In this document: piece by piece, positions 50,798 through 61,185 of the stretch
How the letters are laid out: every line of letters starts with the position of its first letter
Position numbering within the stretch: position 1 is the stretch's first letter
From: Streptomyces phaeolivaceus
GTDB taxonomy: Bacteria; Actinomycetota; Actinomycetes; Streptomycetales; Streptomycetaceae
NCBI RefSeq assembly: GCF_009184865.1
Contig: NZ_CP045096.1
Coordinates: 6,200,001 to 6,264,000, forward strand
Length of the DNA: 64,000 bases
Reading direction: 5' to 3'
The notes under the pieces: generated by a model
Database searches by the model: none
Told to the model about the DNA's origin: nothing
What the model saw: only the letters and a program-made list of their open reading frames with translations
Made by a program: the position numbers and the translations under genes

Positions 50798-52447
50798 GAA
50801 GCCCCGAGTCCTCTTCGCCGACTTACGCCCCGCCCGCGCAGCCCCCGGCAGGAACAACCGGAACAGCTCCGACCCCAGGTTCACCCCGATCGCGATGGCC
50901 ATCGCAAGCGCCGCCGCCTTCGTCAGCGACACCAACCCCGCGTCCACATCGTTCTGCGCGAACCCCAACAGCCCGAAATACGTGGCCGACCCCGGCAACA
51001 GGGGACCGATCGCCGCCGTCGTGTACGGCAGCGCGGAGGCGAACCGGTACCGCGACAGCAGCTGCCCGAACAGCCCCACCAGGCCCGCCGCCACCGCCGT
51101 GGAGGCCACCGGCGAGATCTCGCCCACCTCGTGCATCGCCCCGTAGACGGCCCACGCCACACCCCCGTTGAGGGTCACCGCGAGCACGGTGGATCGTTCC
51201 TGCTGAAGCAGTACCGCGAAGGTCAGCGCCAGCAGCATCGACGCCCCGAGCTGCAGCAGCGGCCGGTCCGCGCTGCCGAGCGCCGCGTCCGGGTTCAGCT
51301 CGGCGCCCAGCTTCACGCCGAAGTACAGGACCAGCAGCACCCCCACCACGATGCCCACGAAGAGGTACATGACCTCCAGGAGCCGGGCGGAGGCGGTGAT
51401 GTAGAAGCCGGTCAGCCCGTCCTGCACCCCGGCCACCAGCGCCCGCCCCGGCAGCAGCGCGAAAAGCCCACCGGTGATCACGGCGGACGCCTCCACGTCC
51501 ACGTGCGTCACGGTCAGCGCCACCCCGATCGCCGCCGGCGGCATCGCCGCCACCAGGAACTGGTAGAACTCCGGCAGCCCCCGCCCCGAGCAGAGCCACG
51601 CCAGCCGGTCGCCGAGCATCGCGCCCAGCGCGGCGGCGACGAAGACGACGACCCCACCGCCGACCAGCACGGACGCCGCGCCCGCCAGCAGCCCGCTGGC
51701 CACGGTCAGCGCCCAGCCGGGGTACGGGTGCCGGTTGCGCCGCATCTCCGCGAGCCGCCGATAGGCCTCCTCCAGCGAGATCGCGCTCTCCGGGTCGCTG
51801 AGGTCGTCCACCAGATGGAAGACGGCCGCGAGCCGGGTGTAGTCGGTGACCCGGCGCCGGACGATCCGGGACGCCGTGACCGGGTCGTCCACCAGCGAGG
51901 GCTGATAGGTGACCGACAACTGGGTGAAGGTCACCGTCGGCTCGCAGCGGTCGAGGCCGTAGGACCGGCACACGGCGAACATCGCCGCCTCCACGTCCTC
52001 CGCGCCCTCGCCGCCCGCGAGCAGCAGTTCGCCGATCCGCAGGGTGAGGTCGAGCACACGCGGCACGGCGGGCCCCGTATCGCCCTCCGCGCGCGCCGGC
52101 GGCTCCGGCGCGGGCCGCTCCGCCACCGGCATCCGCAGCATCGTGCGCATCCGGTCCTGCCAGGGCACGTCCTTGGTCAGACTGACGACCGGGATCCCGC
52201 TGGGCGGCGTGAACGCCACCGGCGCGTGCCGCGCGCTGTAGGTCCGCGGCACGCTGAACGCGGACCCCTCCTGCTCCGTCACCACCGGCTCGGGCGGCGC
52301 CAGCCCCTCGGGCAGCGCGAACTCGGAGGTCGTCTGCGCCTCGGTCTCCGTCGGCGCGGCGGGCATGTCCAGCCCGGCCGGGATCGCGAACTCCGACGTC
52401 ACCGACCCGTCACCGTCGACGCCCAGGGCGTTCTCGGACTCCGTCAC
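50795..52447 (-). CDS. Threonine/serine exporter family protein (ThrE type)
   Basis: The 550-residue protein has an N-terminal extension with two SEFA[IL]PxGL repeats. A ThrE N-terminal domain follows (GELLLAGGEGAEDVEAAMFA, CEPTVTFTQLSVTYQ, MRRNRHPYPGWALTVASGLL), then about ten TM helices. A C-terminal ThrE domain ends GVNLGSELFRLFLPG. It should export small hydroxy amino acids across the membrane. The GTG at 52447 has GGAG upstream. No coupling partner is nearby. Confidence 0.9.
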   Translation of the reverse strand: MTESENALGVDGDGSVTSEFAIPAGLDMPAAPTETEAQTTSEFALPEGLAPPEPVVTEQEGSAFSVPRTYSARHAPVAFTPPSGIPVVSLTKDVPWQDRMRTMLRMPVAERPAPEPPARAEGDTGPAVPRVLDLTLRIGELLLAGGEGAEDVEAAMFAVCRSYGLDRCEPTVTFTQLSVTYQPSLVDDPVTASRIVRRRVTDYTRLAAVFHLVDDLSDPESAISLEEAYRRLAEMRRNRHPYPGWALTVASGLLAGAASVLVGGGVVVFVAAALGAMLGDRLAWLCSGRGLPEFYQFLVAAMPPAAIGVALTVTHVDVEASAVITGGLFALLPGRALVAGVQDGLTGFYITASARLLEVMYLFVGIVVGVLLVLYFGVKLGAELNPDAALGSADRPLLQLGASMLLALTFAVLLQQERSTVLAVTLNGGVAWAVYGAMHEVGEISPVASTAVAAGLVGLFGQLLSRYRFASALPYTTAAIGPLLPGSATYFGLLGFAQNDVDAGLVSLTKAAALAMAIAIGVNLGSELFRLFLPGAARAGRKSAKRTRGF

Positions 52448-52521
52448 TCCCACTCCGCCGCGCTCCCTGTACGACACCTCGGTACGCCTCAGTATGCGCA
52501 CCGGCACGCACTGGTACGCGA

Positions 52522-52558
52522 ACGGGCCGCGCAACCCTCAAGGGGTCGCGCGGCCCGT
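52522..52558 (-). terminator. Pyrophosphatase terminator
   Basis: ACGGGCCGCGC and GCGCGGCCCGT form an 11-bp perfect stem with a small inner hairpin, directly after the pyrophosphatase stop in its transcription direction. Confidence 0.82.
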
Positions 52559-52593
52559 GGGCGGAGACAGACCCGGCCGGAGCCGGACGCGGC

Positions 52594-53085
52594 TCAGTGG
52601 CCGCCCTGCTCCTTGAAGCGCTTGTACGACTTCTCGACCTCGGCCTCCGCCTCGGAACGGCCGACCCAGTCGGCGCCCTCGACGGACTTGCCGGGCTCCA
52701 GGTCCTTGTAGACCTCGAAGAAGTGCTGGATCTCCAGGCGGTCGAACTCCGAGACGTGGTGGATGTCACGCAGGTGCTCCTGGCGCGGATCCGTCGCCGG
52801 CACGCAGAGCAGCTTGTCGTCGCCGCCGGCCTCGTCCGTCATCCGGAACATACCGATCGCACGGCACTTGATGAGGCAGCCCGGGAAGGTCGGCTCGTCC
52901 AGGATGACCAGCGCGTCCAACGGGTCGCCGTCCTCGCCGAGGGTGTTCTCGACGAAGCCGTAGTCGGTCGGGTAGGCGGTCGAGGTGAAGAGGCGACGGT
53001 CCAGGCGGATCCGACCGGTCTCGTGGTCCACCTCGTACTTGTTCCGTGAACCCTTCGGAATCTCGATCGTGACGTCGAACTCCAC
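52594..53085 (-). CDS. ppa: Inorganic pyrophosphatase
   Basis: The 163-residue enzyme is a family I soluble pyrophosphatase: [40 protein letters not shown] (the DxDPxD-like active site), [16 protein letters not shown] and [12 protein letters not shown]. It hydrolyses pyrophosphate and pulls biosynthetic reactions forward. GTG start at 53085 with GGAGGAG. It diverges from the D,D-carboxypeptidase gene. Confidence 0.96.
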   Translation of the reverse strand: MEFDVTIEIPKGSRNKYEVDHETGRIRLDRRLFTSTAYPTDYGFVENTLGEDGDPLDALVILDEPTFPGCLIKCRAIGMFRMTDEAGGDDKLLCVPATDPRQEHLRDIHHVSEFDRLEIQHFFEVYKDLEPGKSVEGADWVGRSEAEAEVEKSYKRFKEQGGH

Positions 53086-53164
53086 CGGTGACTCCTCCAT
53101 GATCAACACATAGTTCTGGTGGTTAAGTGTCCCTCACGCAGGTGTGTGATCGCGAAAGGGGCTG

Positions 53165-54814
53165 GTGGTCGTGCGGGAGCCGAAGGTCTGGCGGGCCGCG
53201 AGACCGCGTGTGGCGCGGGTGGTGCACGGCGTGAAACCGGGGATCGCGCGCGTCACGCGCGCCGTGAAGCCCGGTGCCGCGCGCGCCGCGCAGGTCGTGA
53301 AACCCGGCGTCGTACGCGTCACGAGCGCCGTCACGGCACGCTCTTCGCAGCTCGCGAGGAGCACGAAGAAGCTCACGACCCTCCAGTTCACCGCCGGCGC
53401 GGCCACCCTGGGGCTGGTGTTCTCGGCCGGGGCGGTGGCCGCCGCCGGACCCTGGGACTCCTCCGGTCAGCGTACGGCCGAGCGCGACTGGGCGGCATCG
53501 CGCGACGGCCGAGGTGGCGCAGATCACGGACGTAATTCCGGTACGTCGTCCGGCACGGCGGGGGCGCTCAAACCCGCGCCGAGCGCCCCCTCGGTGCTCG
53601 CCGGCCTCGGCGCAACCGCGGGCGCGGACACCACGCCCGAGTCCGCCGCCCTCGCGGCGGCCCTCGACCCGTATCTGAACTCACCCGTCCTGGGCCCCCG
53701 CCGCGCCGCCGCCGTCGTGGACGTCGAGACCGGCGAGCGGCTGTACTCCCAGAACGCGGACGAGGCCCTGACCCCCGCCTCCACCACCAAGATCGCCACG
53801 GCCGTCGCGGCGCTCTCGGCGCTCGGCCCCGACCACCGCGTCGAGACCCGCGCGGTCCTGGACCCCGACTCCGCCGAGGTCGTCCTCGTCGGCGGCGGCG
53901 ACCCGACCCTCACCGCCCACAAGGACACCGGCGGGTACGCGAGCCTGCGCACTCTCGCCGACCGGACGGCCGCCGCCCTCGACAAGCGTCACCTGAACGA
54001 GATCACCCTCACCTACGACACCTCCCTGTACGAGGGCCCCGAGCAGCACACCATCGGCGTGAACCCCAACCTCGCCCTGGTCGTCCCCCTCATGGCCGAC
54101 GAGGGCCGCCTCGACGACTCGTCCAGCGGCAGCGCGGACCGCGACCCGGATCCGGCTGCGGCGGCGACCGCGAAGTTCGCGGACCTCCTGGAGGACCGGG
54201 GCATCAAGGCGAGGACCGGGGGCTCCGCAGAGGCCGCCAAGAACGCCAAGGAACTCGCCGCCGTCTCCTCCCCGCCCCTCTCCACCCTGGTGGAGCGCAT
54301 GCTCACCGAGAGCGACAACGACATCGCCGAGGCCCTCGCCCGGCAGATCGCGCTCGCGACGGGGGAGGCGCCGAGCTTCGAGGGCGGCGCGGCGGCCATC
54401 AGGAAAGAACTCAGGAAGCTCGAAGTCCCCCTCGACGGCGTCGAGTTCGCGGACGGCAGCGGCCTCAGCCGGGGCAACCGCCTCACCCCCGCCCTGCTCA
54501 CCACCCTCCTGGCCAAGTCCGCCGCCCCCTCCCACCCCGAACTCCGCCCCGTCCTCACCGGCCTCCCCGTGGCCGGCTTCACCGGCACCCTCCGCACCCG
54601 CTACGCCGACGACGCCACCGGCACCGGCCTCGTCCGCGCCAAGACCGGCACCCTGAGCAACGTGAACACCCTCGCCGGCACGGTCGTAGACGCCGACGGC
54701 CGCCTCCTCGCCTTCGCCTTCCTCGCCACGGAGACGGACACCGCCAACACGGACCCGGCAAAGAAGGCCCTGACAGACGCCACCTCGACCCTGGCTACAT
54801 GCGGCTGCCGCTGA
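53165..54814 (+). CDS. dacB: D-alanyl-D-alanine carboxypeptidase/endopeptidase (PBP4, DacB type)
   Basis: The 549-residue protein has class C penicillin-binding motifs: SxxK in TPASTTKIATAV, SxN in LTESDNDIAEAL, and KTG in VRAKTGTLSNVNT. A hydrophobic segment (FTAGAATLGLVFSAGAVAAA) at about residues 75-94 exports or anchors it. Before it lies a basic cytosolic part with three VKPGxxR repeats (VKPGIARVTRA, VKPGAARAAQV, VKPGVVRVTSA), unusual for this family. It trims or hydrolyses peptidoglycan cross-links outside the membrane. Start GTG at 53165. Confidence 0.93.
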   Translation: MVVREPKVWRAARPRVARVVHGVKPGIARVTRAVKPGAARAAQVVKPGVVRVTSAVTARSSQLARSTKKLTTLQFTAGAATLGLVFSAGAVAAAGPWDSSGQRTAERDWAASRDGRGGADHGRNSGTSSGTAGALKPAPSAPSVLAGLGATAGADTTPESAALAAALDPYLNSPVLGPRRAAAVVDVETGERLYSQNADEALTPASTTKIATAVAALSALGPDHRVETRAVLDPDSAEVVLVGGGDPTLTAHKDTGGYASLRTLADRTAAALDKRHLNEITLTYDTSLYEGPEQHTIGVNPNLALVVPLMADEGRLDDSSSGSADRDPDPAAAATAKFADLLEDRGIKARTGGSAEAAKNAKELAAVSSPPLSTLVERMLTESDNDIAEALARQIALATGEAPSFEGGAAAIRKELRKLEVPLDGVEFADGSGLSRGNRLTPALLTTLLAKSAAPSHPELRPVLTGLPVAGFTGTLRTRYADDATGTGLVRAKTGTLSNVNTLAGTVVDADGRLLAFAFLATETDTANTDPAKKALTDATSTLATCGCR

Positions 54815-54845
54815 GGGGAAGACAGGGGCGCAGCCCCAAGCCTTC

Positions 54846-54895
54846 AGGGGCGCGGGGAACTGCGCGAGAAGCCCCACCCACCCGCACGTACCCAC
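54846..54895. repeat. Dispersed repeat half-copy after dacB
   Basis: GGGCGCGGGGAACTGCGCGA is followed by GAAGCCCCACCCACCCGCAC, 34 bp after the dacB stop. Confidence 0.85.
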
Positions 54896-54963
54896 CGGCC
54901 CCAAGGCGCCCCCCACCTGTCACGGCCTGCCCCAAGCGGCAGCGCTCCCGTACGGTTGACAAC

Positions 54964-56088
54964 ATGACTCGTATCGGTGGTGCCGAGATGGTCGACTGGA
55001 ATCTCGCGGTGGCGACCGCGACCCGGCTCGTGCGGCCGGGCCCCGAGGTGAGCCGCGACGAGGCCAGGGCCATCGTCGCCGAGCTCCGCCGGCACGCGAA
55101 GGCGTCGGAGGAACACGTCCGCGCCTTCACCCGGATGCTGCCCGACACCGGTGACGACACCCCCGTGCTGGTCGTGGACCGGCCCGGCTGGGTCCGGGCC
55201 AACGTCGCCGGTTTCCGGGAGTTGCTGAAGCCGCTGCTGGACAAGATGCAGGAACGTCGCGGCAACACCCCGGGCGGGGCCGTCCTCGGCGCGGTCGGCG
55301 GCAAGGTCACCGGCGTCGAACTGGGCATGCTCCTGTCGTTCCTGTCCTCCCGGGTGCTGGGCCAGTACGAGACGTTCGCCCCGGCGACCCGTGAACTCCC
55401 GGCGGGCGAGAACGGCGGCGGCCGACTCCTCCTCGTCGCGCCGAACATCGTGCACGTGGAGCGCGAACTCGACGTACAGCCCCACGACTTCCGCCTCTGG
55501 GTCTGTCTGCACGAGGAGACGCACCGCACGCAGTTCACGGCGGTCCCCTGGCTGCGGGACCACCTGGAGGGCGAGATCCAGTCGTTCCTGGGGGAGACCG
55601 AGGTCGACCCCACGACCTTCCTGGAGCGCATCCGGGAGGCCGCCCAGTCACTCGCGGGTGGCAGGCCCGAGGGAGAGGTGGGCGACGACGGTCACTCGAT
55701 CGTGGAGTTGGTGCAGACCCCCGCCCAGCGCGAGATCCTCGGCCGGCTGACCGCCGTCATGTCCCTCCTGGAGGGTCACGCCGACTTCGTGATGGACGGC
55801 GTCGGCCCGGCCGTCGTGCCCTCGGTCGCCGAGATCCGGGAGAAGTTCCAGCAGCGCCGGGCGAAGGGCGCCTCAAGGCTGGACCTTGCGCTGCGCAAAC
55901 TGCTGGGCCTGGACGCCAAGCTCAGGCAGTACAGGGACGGTGAGCGGTTCGTACGGGCGGTCGTCGAACAGGTCGGCATGGACGGTTTCAACCGGGTGTG
56001 GACCTCCCCGAACACCCTGCCGACCAAGGCGGAGATCGCCAAACCGGCGGACTGGGTCGCGCGGGTGCATCGCAAGGCGGAGTCGTGA
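54964..56088 (+). CDS. Zinc-dependent metalloprotease-like protein (DUF2342)
   Basis: The 374-residue protein carries HEETHRTQFTAVPWLRDHL, a modified HExxH site, and later LEGHADFVMDGVG, a likely third ligand. It matches the actinobacterial DUF2342 / F420-biosynthesis-associated family. No signal peptide or TM segment is visible, so it is cytosolic. It lies just upstream of tilS, as is usual in Streptomyces. Protease activity is inferred from the motif only. Confidence 0.88.
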   Translation: MTRIGGAEMVDWNLAVATATRLVRPGPEVSRDEARAIVAELRRHAKASEEHVRAFTRMLPDTGDDTPVLVVDRPGWVRANVAGFRELLKPLLDKMQERRGNTPGGAVLGAVGGKVTGVELGMLLSFLSSRVLGQYETFAPATRELPAGENGGGRLLLVAPNIVHVERELDVQPHDFRLWVCLHEETHRTQFTAVPWLRDHLEGEIQSFLGETEVDPTTFLERIREAAQSLAGGRPEGEVGDDGHSIVELVQTPAQREILGRLTAVMSLLEGHADFVMDGVGPAVVPSVAEIREKFQQRRAKGASRLDLALRKLLGLDAKLRQYRDGERFVRAVVEQVGMDGFNRVWTSPNTLPTKAEIAKPADWVARVHRKAES

Positions 56089-56279
56089 GCCGCGCGTGAG
56101 CGTGGTGAACGAATCCGGCCGACGGCAGGCAAACGCTCCTCCAATCACCCGTCCGAGGGACCGTGAGCGAGGGGTAGGCGTGCAATGCTCGGGGAACGGC
56201 CCGGTTCTGTCACCATCTACACACTCTGCGTGACCGAACTCGGGCTCACCCCCCGACAATTTCATGAAGGGAACCGGAC

Positions 56280-57458
56280 ATGGGTCCCCACCCCGCGGTC
56301 GCGGCGATACGCCTGGCGGTCCGCCGCGTACTCCACGACCTCCTCACCGAACACCACACGAACACCACCCCTCACGCGCCCGCCCGCGCGACCTCTGGCA
56401 CGCCGTCCGGCGCGCCCTCGGTCGCGGGCGCACAACTGGTGCCCACGCCCCCCACGGCCGTACCCCCCGCGGCCGTGTCCGTCGATGTCAGGCTCGGCGT
56501 GTCCGCGCGCGCGGGTGTCGCGCACCCCGGGTCCGCCGCGCACGAGCGGCCCCTCGTGCTCGTGGCGTGCTCCGGCGGCGCCGACTCCATGGCGCTCGCC
56601 TCCGCCCTCGCCTTCGAGGCGCCCAAGCTCGGCGTCCGGGCCGGCGGCATCACCGTCGACCACGGACTGCAGCCCGGCTCCGATCTGCGCGCCGAGGAAG
56701 TCGCCCTGCGCCTGAGGGAACTCGGCCTCGACCCGGTCGAGTCCGTCGCCGTGACCGTCGGCCGCGACGGCGGCCCCGAGGCCGCCGCCCGGGACGCCCG
56801 CTACGGCGCCCTGGACGACGCGCTGCAACGCCACGGCGGCACCGCCGTCCTGCTCGGCCACACCCGCGACGACCAAGCCGAAACCGTCCTGCTCGGTCTC
56901 GCCCGCGGCTCCGGCATCCGCTCCCTGTCCGGTATGGCCGCGGTCTCGGGGGCCGACGGCCGTTACCGCCGCCCCTTCCTCGGGCTCGACCGGCAGACCG
57001 CCCGCAAGGCCTGCATGGTCCAGTCGCTGCCCGTGTGGGACGACCCGCACAACGCCGATCCCGCCTACACCCGGTCCCGGCTCCGGCACGAGGGCCTGCC
57101 CGCCCTGGAGAAGGCGCTCGGCAAGGGCGTCGTCGAGGCACTCGCCCGTACGGCCCAGCTCTCCCGGGACGACGCCGACGCCCTCGACACCTGGGCCCGC
57201 CAGGCCGAGGCGTCCGTGCGCGACGCCGCGGGCCTGCTGGAGTGCGCGAAGCTCTACGCCCTGCCGCCCGCCGTACGCCGCCGGATCCTGCGCCGGGCCG
57301 CCATCGAGGCCGGTGCCCCGGCCGGTTCGCTCTTCGCCCGGCACATCGAGGAGGTCGACCGCCTCATCACCGGCTGGCGCGGCCAGGGGGCCATCAATCT
57401 CCCCGGCCGGGTCGTCGCCCAGCGCCAGGGTGGCAGACTGGTGATTCGGCAAGGCTGA
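56280..57458 (+). CDS. tilS: tRNA(Ile)-lysidine synthetase
   Basis: The 392-residue enzyme has the PP-loop [18 protein letters not shown] and [19 protein letters not shown]. It modifies C34 of the CAU anticodon tRNA-Ile with lysine, using ATP, so AUA is decoded correctly. Residues ~30-88 form a Pro/Ala/Thr-rich insert before the PP-loop, absent from compact homologues. The C-terminal domain is short, as in actinobacteria. The hpt gene follows closely, a common pair. Confidence 0.95.
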   Translation: MGPHPAVAAIRLAVRRVLHDLLTEHHTNTTPHAPARATSGTPSGAPSVAGAQLVPTPPTAVPPAAVSVDVRLGVSARAGVAHPGSAAHERPLVLVACSGGADSMALASALAFEAPKLGVRAGGITVDHGLQPGSDLRAEEVALRLRELGLDPVESVAVTVGRDGGPEAAARDARYGALDDALQRHGGTAVLLGHTRDDQAETVLLGLARGSGIRSLSGMAAVSGADGRYRRPFLGLDRQTARKACMVQSLPVWDDPHNADPAYTRSRLRHEGLPALEKALGKGVVEALARTAQLSRDDADALDTWARQAEASVRDAAGLLECAKLYALPPAVRRRILRRAAIEAGAPAGSLFARHIEEVDRLITGWRGQGAINLPGRVVAQRQGGRLVIRQG

Positions 57459-57549
57459 ATCCGGACGCCGAAAGGGGCCCTCACAAGGGCCCCGAACCCC
57501 CGCACGGGACGCGGGCGTCCGGGAGCGGCCCTGGGACGACCGACCGAAA

Positions 57550-58113
57550 GTGATGCGGGTGGACGCGAAAGACATGGGTGCCGACCTCAAAGAGGTGCTC
57601 ATCACCAAGGAAGAGATCGACGCGAAGCTGGTCGAGCTGGCCGCGAAGATCGACGCGGAGTACGCGGGCAAGGACCTGCTGATCGTCGGAGTCCTCAAGG
57701 GCGCGGTGATGGTCATGGCGGACCTCGCCCGTGCGCTGTCCACCCCGGTCACCATGGACTGGATGGCCGTGTCCTCCTACGGCGCGGGCACCCAGTCCTC
57801 GGGTGTGGTGCGGATCCTCAAGGACCTCGACACCGACATCAAGGGCAAGCACGTCCTGATCGTCGAGGACATCATCGACTCGGGGCTGACGCTGTCGTGG
57901 CTGATCTCCAACCTCGGCTCCCGCGAGCCCGAGTCCCTGAAGATCTGCACCCTGCTGCGCAAGCCCGACGCCGCCAAGGTCGCCATCGACGTGGAGTGGG
58001 TCGGCTTCGACATCCCCAACGAGTTCGTCGTGGGCTACGGCCTCGACTTCGCCGAGAAGTACCGCAACCTCCCGTTCGTCGGTACGCTCGCGCCCCACGT
58101 CTACGGCGGTTGA
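57550..58113 (+). CDS. hpt: Hypoxanthine phosphoribosyltransferase
   Basis: The 187-residue enzyme has the PRPP motif [14 protein letters not shown] and substrate region [20 protein letters not shown]. It salvages hypoxanthine and guanine with PRPP. Two possible starts exist: GTG 57550 (MMRVDAKDM) or ATG 57574 (MGADLKEVL). It sits between tilS and ftsH, the standard order. Confidence 0.95.
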   Translation: MMRVDAKDMGADLKEVLITKEEIDAKLVELAAKIDAEYAGKDLLIVGVLKGAVMVMADLARALSTPVTMDWMAVSSYGAGTQSSGVVRILKDLDTDIKGKHVLIVEDIIDSGLTLSWLISNLGSREPESLKICTLLRKPDAAKVAIDVEWVGFDIPNEFVVGYGLDFAEKYRNLPFVGTLAPHVYGG

Positions 58114-58302
58114 ACCGGTTCCGGCCGACCCCCGTAAGACGCTCGGGAACCCCAGCGGGTTTCGCGCCGTTGGAGCATGCGAGGACGGGATTGCCGACAG
58201 TCCCCTGCGGCTTCGGGTGACAAAGCTGGGGTACCGTCCGAAGAACAGTCCTTTATCAAACTCACTATGGCAGGAGGGACGGGGCGGCACCGCTCCGTAT
58301 GG

Positions 58303-60318
58303 ATGGACGTGAAGCGATACTTCCGTGGGCCAGTCATGTGGATCGTGCTGGCCGTCCTTGCCGTGGTCGTGTTGATGCAGGTCGTCGGCTCGTCCGGCGG
58401 CTACAAGACGGTGGACACCGGCCAGGTGGTCCAGGCGATCAATGACAACAAGGTCAAAGAGGCCAAGCTGACCACCGGCGAGGAGCAGCTCCTCAAGGTG
58501 CAGCTCAAGGACGGCCAGAAGATCGAGGACAGCTCGAAGATCCAGGCGAGCTACATCGGCGACCAGGGCGTCACCCTCGCCAACACCCTTCAGGACAAGT
58601 TCCAGAACAAGCAGATCCCCGACGGCTACACGGTCTCCCCGACCAAGCAGAACGCTTTCGTCGGCATCCTGCTGTCCCTGCTCCCCTTCGTCCTGATCGT
58701 GGTCGTCTTCCTGTTCCTGATGAACCAGATGCAGGGCGGCGGCTCCCGGGTCATGAACTTCGGGAAGTCCAAGGCCAAGCTCATCACCAAGGACACCCCG
58801 AAGACGACGTTCTCGGACGTCGCCGGCGCGGACGAGGCGGTCGAGGAACTCCACGAGATCAAGGAGTTCCTCCAGGAGCCCGCCAAGTTCCAGGCCGTCG
58901 GCGCCAAGATCCCGAAGGGTGTGCTGCTGTACGGCCCGCCCGGTACGGGCAAGACGCTGCTGGCGCGCGCCGTCGCCGGCGAGGCGGGCGTCCCCTTCTA
59001 CTCGATCTCCGGTTCCGACTTCGTCGAGATGTTCGTCGGTGTCGGTGCCTCCCGGGTCCGTGACCTCTTCGAGCAGGCCAAGGCGAACGCCCCGGCGATC
59101 GTCTTCGTCGACGAGATCGACGCGGTCGGCCGCCACCGCGGCGCCGGCCTCGGCGGTGGTCACGACGAGCGCGAGCAGACGCTGAACCAGCTGCTCGTCG
59201 AGATGGACGGCTTCGACGTCAAGGGCGGCGTGATCCTCATCGCCGCGACGAACCGGCCGGACATCCTCGACCCGGCGCTGCTGCGTCCGGGCCGTTTCGA
59301 CCGTCAGATCGCCGTCGACCGCCCGGACATGCAGGGCCGTCTGGAGATCCTGAAGGTCCACCAGAAGGGCAAGCCGGTCGCGCCCGACGTCGACCTCGGC
59401 GCCGTCGCCCGCCGCACCCCCGGTATGACGGGTGCCGATCTCTCCAACGTCCTGAACGAGGCCGCGCTCCTGACGGCCCGCAGCGACAAGAAGCTGATCG
59501 ACAACCACATGCTGGACGAGGCGATCGACCGCGTGATCGCGGGCCCGCAGAAGCGGACCCGGATCATGTCGGACAAGGAGAAGAAGATCACCGCGTACCA
59601 CGAGGGCGGACACGCCCTGGTCGCGGCGGCCTCGCCGAACTCCGACCCGGTCCACAAGATCACGATCCTGTCGAGAGGCCGTGCCCTCGGGTACACGATG
59701 GTCCTGCCGGACGAGGACAAGTACTCGACCACCCGTAACGAGATGCTCGACCAGCTCGGCTACATGATGGGTGGCCGCGCCGCCGAGGAACTGGTCTTCC
59801 ACGACCCGACCACCGGCGCCGCGAACGACATCGAGAAGGCCACCGGTCTGGCCCGCGCGATGGTCACGCAGTACGGCATGACCGAGCGTCTCGGCGCCAT
59901 CAAGTTCGGCGGCGACAACACCGAGCCGTTCCTCGGACGTGAGATGGCTCACCAGCGCGACTACTCGGAAGAGGTCGCCGCGCTGGTGGACGAGGAAGTC
60001 AAGAAGCTCATCGAGAACGCGCACAACGAGGCCTGGGAGATCCTGGTCGAGAACCGCGACGTCCTCGACAACCTGGTGCTTCAGCTGTTGGAGAAGGAGA
60101 CGCTGGGCAAGGAGCAGATCGCCGAGATCTTCGCCTCCATCGTCAAGCGCCCGGCCCGGCCCGCCTGGACCGGCTCCTCCCGCCGCACCCCCTCCACCCG
60201 TCCGCCGGTGCTCTCCCCCCGGGAGCTCGCACTGACGAACGGCGCCAACGGCGCGACGCCGGCGATCACCACCAAGGCGCCCGTCGACGCGACCCCGGAG
60301 GAAAGCCCGGAGAGCTGA
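58303..60318 (+). CDS. ftsH: ATP-dependent zinc metalloprotease FtsH
   Basis: The ~671-residue membrane AAA+ protease has TM1 ([17 protein letters not shown]), a small extracytoplasmic domain, TM2 ([18 protein letters not shown]), Walker A GPPGTGKT, Walker [12 protein letters not shown] region [18 protein letters not shown], and zinc site HEGGH. Starts at 58303 ([10 protein letters not shown]) or 58267 are possible; the first fits the family. It degrades unstable membrane and cytosolic proteins. A perfect hairpin terminator follows. Confidence 0.96.
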   Translation: MDVKRYFRGPVMWIVLAVLAVVVLMQVVGSSGGYKTVDTGQVVQAINDNKVKEAKLTTGEEQLLKVQLKDGQKIEDSSKIQASYIGDQGVTLANTLQDKFQNKQIPDGYTVSPTKQNAFVGILLSLLPFVLIVVVFLFLMNQMQGGGSRVMNFGKSKAKLITKDTPKTTFSDVAGADEAVEELHEIKEFLQEPAKFQAVGAKIPKGVLLYGPPGTGKTLLARAVAGEAGVPFYSISGSDFVEMFVGVGASRVRDLFEQAKANAPAIVFVDEIDAVGRHRGAGLGGGHDEREQTLNQLLVEMDGFDVKGGVILIAATNRPDILDPALLRPGRFDRQIAVDRPDMQGRLEILKVHQKGKPVAPDVDLGAVARRTPGMTGADLSNVLNEAALLTARSDKKLIDNHMLDEAIDRVIAGPQKRTRIMSDKEKKITAYHEGGHALVAAASPNSDPVHKITILSRGRALGYTMVLPDEDKYSTTRNEMLDQLGYMMGGRAAEELVFHDPTTGAANDIEKATGLARAMVTQYGMTERLGAIKFGGDNTEPFLGREMAHQRDYSEEVAALVDEEVKKLIENAHNEAWEILVENRDVLDNLVLQLLEKETLGKEQIAEIFASIVKRPARPAWTGSSRRTPSTRPPVLSPRELALTNGANGATPAITTKAPVDATPEESPES

Positions 60319-60391
60319 CGCCAGACCGCAGAGAACCGGCCATCGGGAGCCCCGGCTCCCGGCCCCGGCTGCCTCATCGGTCCCGGAATGG

Positions 60392-60434
60392 ATGCCGCGC
60401 CCCCCTGGATTTAGCCTGGGGGGCGCGGCATTTT
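60392..60434 (+). terminator. ftsH terminator
   Basis: ATGCCGCGCCCCCC pairs with GGGGGGCGCGGCAT and is followed by TTTT, a classical intrinsic terminator. Confidence 0.92.
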
Positions 60435-60508
60435 CATATGGCCGGAACATGGCCGAAAGTTGAGACGTGTAGTCCGTACGCGTCGCAGGCTCAGGAGCGA
60501 GGCACGAC

Positions 60509-61114
60509 ATGACCGACCCCGTGACGCTGGACGGCGACGGCAGCATCGGCGAGTTCGACGAGAAGCGGGCCGAGAACGCCGTACGGGAGCTGTTGATCGC
60601 GGTCGGTGAGGATCCCGACCGGGAGGGGCTCAAGGAGACGCCGGCGCGGGTGGCGCGGGCGTACAAGGAGATCTTCGCGGGGCTGTGGCAGCGGCCGGAG
60701 GACGTGCTGACCACGACGTTCGACCTCGGGCACGACGAGATGGTGCTGGTGAAGGACATCGAGGTGTACAGCACCTGCGAACACCATCTGGTGCCGTTCC
60801 GGGGCGTCGCCCATGTCGGGTACATCCCGTCGACCAGCGGCAAGATCACCGGTCTGTCGAAGCTGGCGCGGCTCGTGGACGTCTACGCCCGGCGCCCGCA
60901 GGTGCAGGAGCGGATGACGACGCAGATAGCCGACTCGCTGATGGAGATCCTGGAGCCGCGCGGGGTGATCGTGGTCGTGGAGTGCGAGCACATGTGCATG
61001 TCGATGCGGGGCATCCGCAAGCCCGGCGCGAAGACCATCACGTCGGCGGTCCGCGGCCAGCTGAGGGACGCCGCCACCCGCAACGAGGCGATGAGCCTCA
61101 TCATGGCCCGCTGA
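60509..61114 (+). CDS. folE: GTP cyclohydrolase I
   Basis: The 201-residue enzyme has [20 protein letters not shown] (zinc Cys/His), [20 protein letters not shown] and [20 protein letters not shown]. It converts GTP to 7,8-dihydroneopterin triphosphate, the first folate step. It leads the fol gene group after the ftsH terminator. Confidence 0.97.
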   Translation: MTDPVTLDGDGSIGEFDEKRAENAVRELLIAVGEDPDREGLKETPARVARAYKEIFAGLWQRPEDVLTTTFDLGHDEMVLVKDIEVYSTCEHHLVPFRGVAHVGYIPSTSGKITGLSKLARLVDVYARRPQVQERMTTQIADSLMEILEPRGVIVVVECEHMCMSMRGIRKPGAKTITSAVRGQLRDAATRNEAMSLIMAR

Positions 61115-61185
61115 CCGCCCCCTTGCCCCACCCGTTGCCCGGGAGCGGCTCATCCCTCCCGCCGCCGTGGGCCTAGGCTTGACGC

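Noticed and set aside
57481..60849. Long minus-strand open frame of about 1120 codons
   Set aside because: Antisense to hpt, ftsH and folE, which are certain genes.
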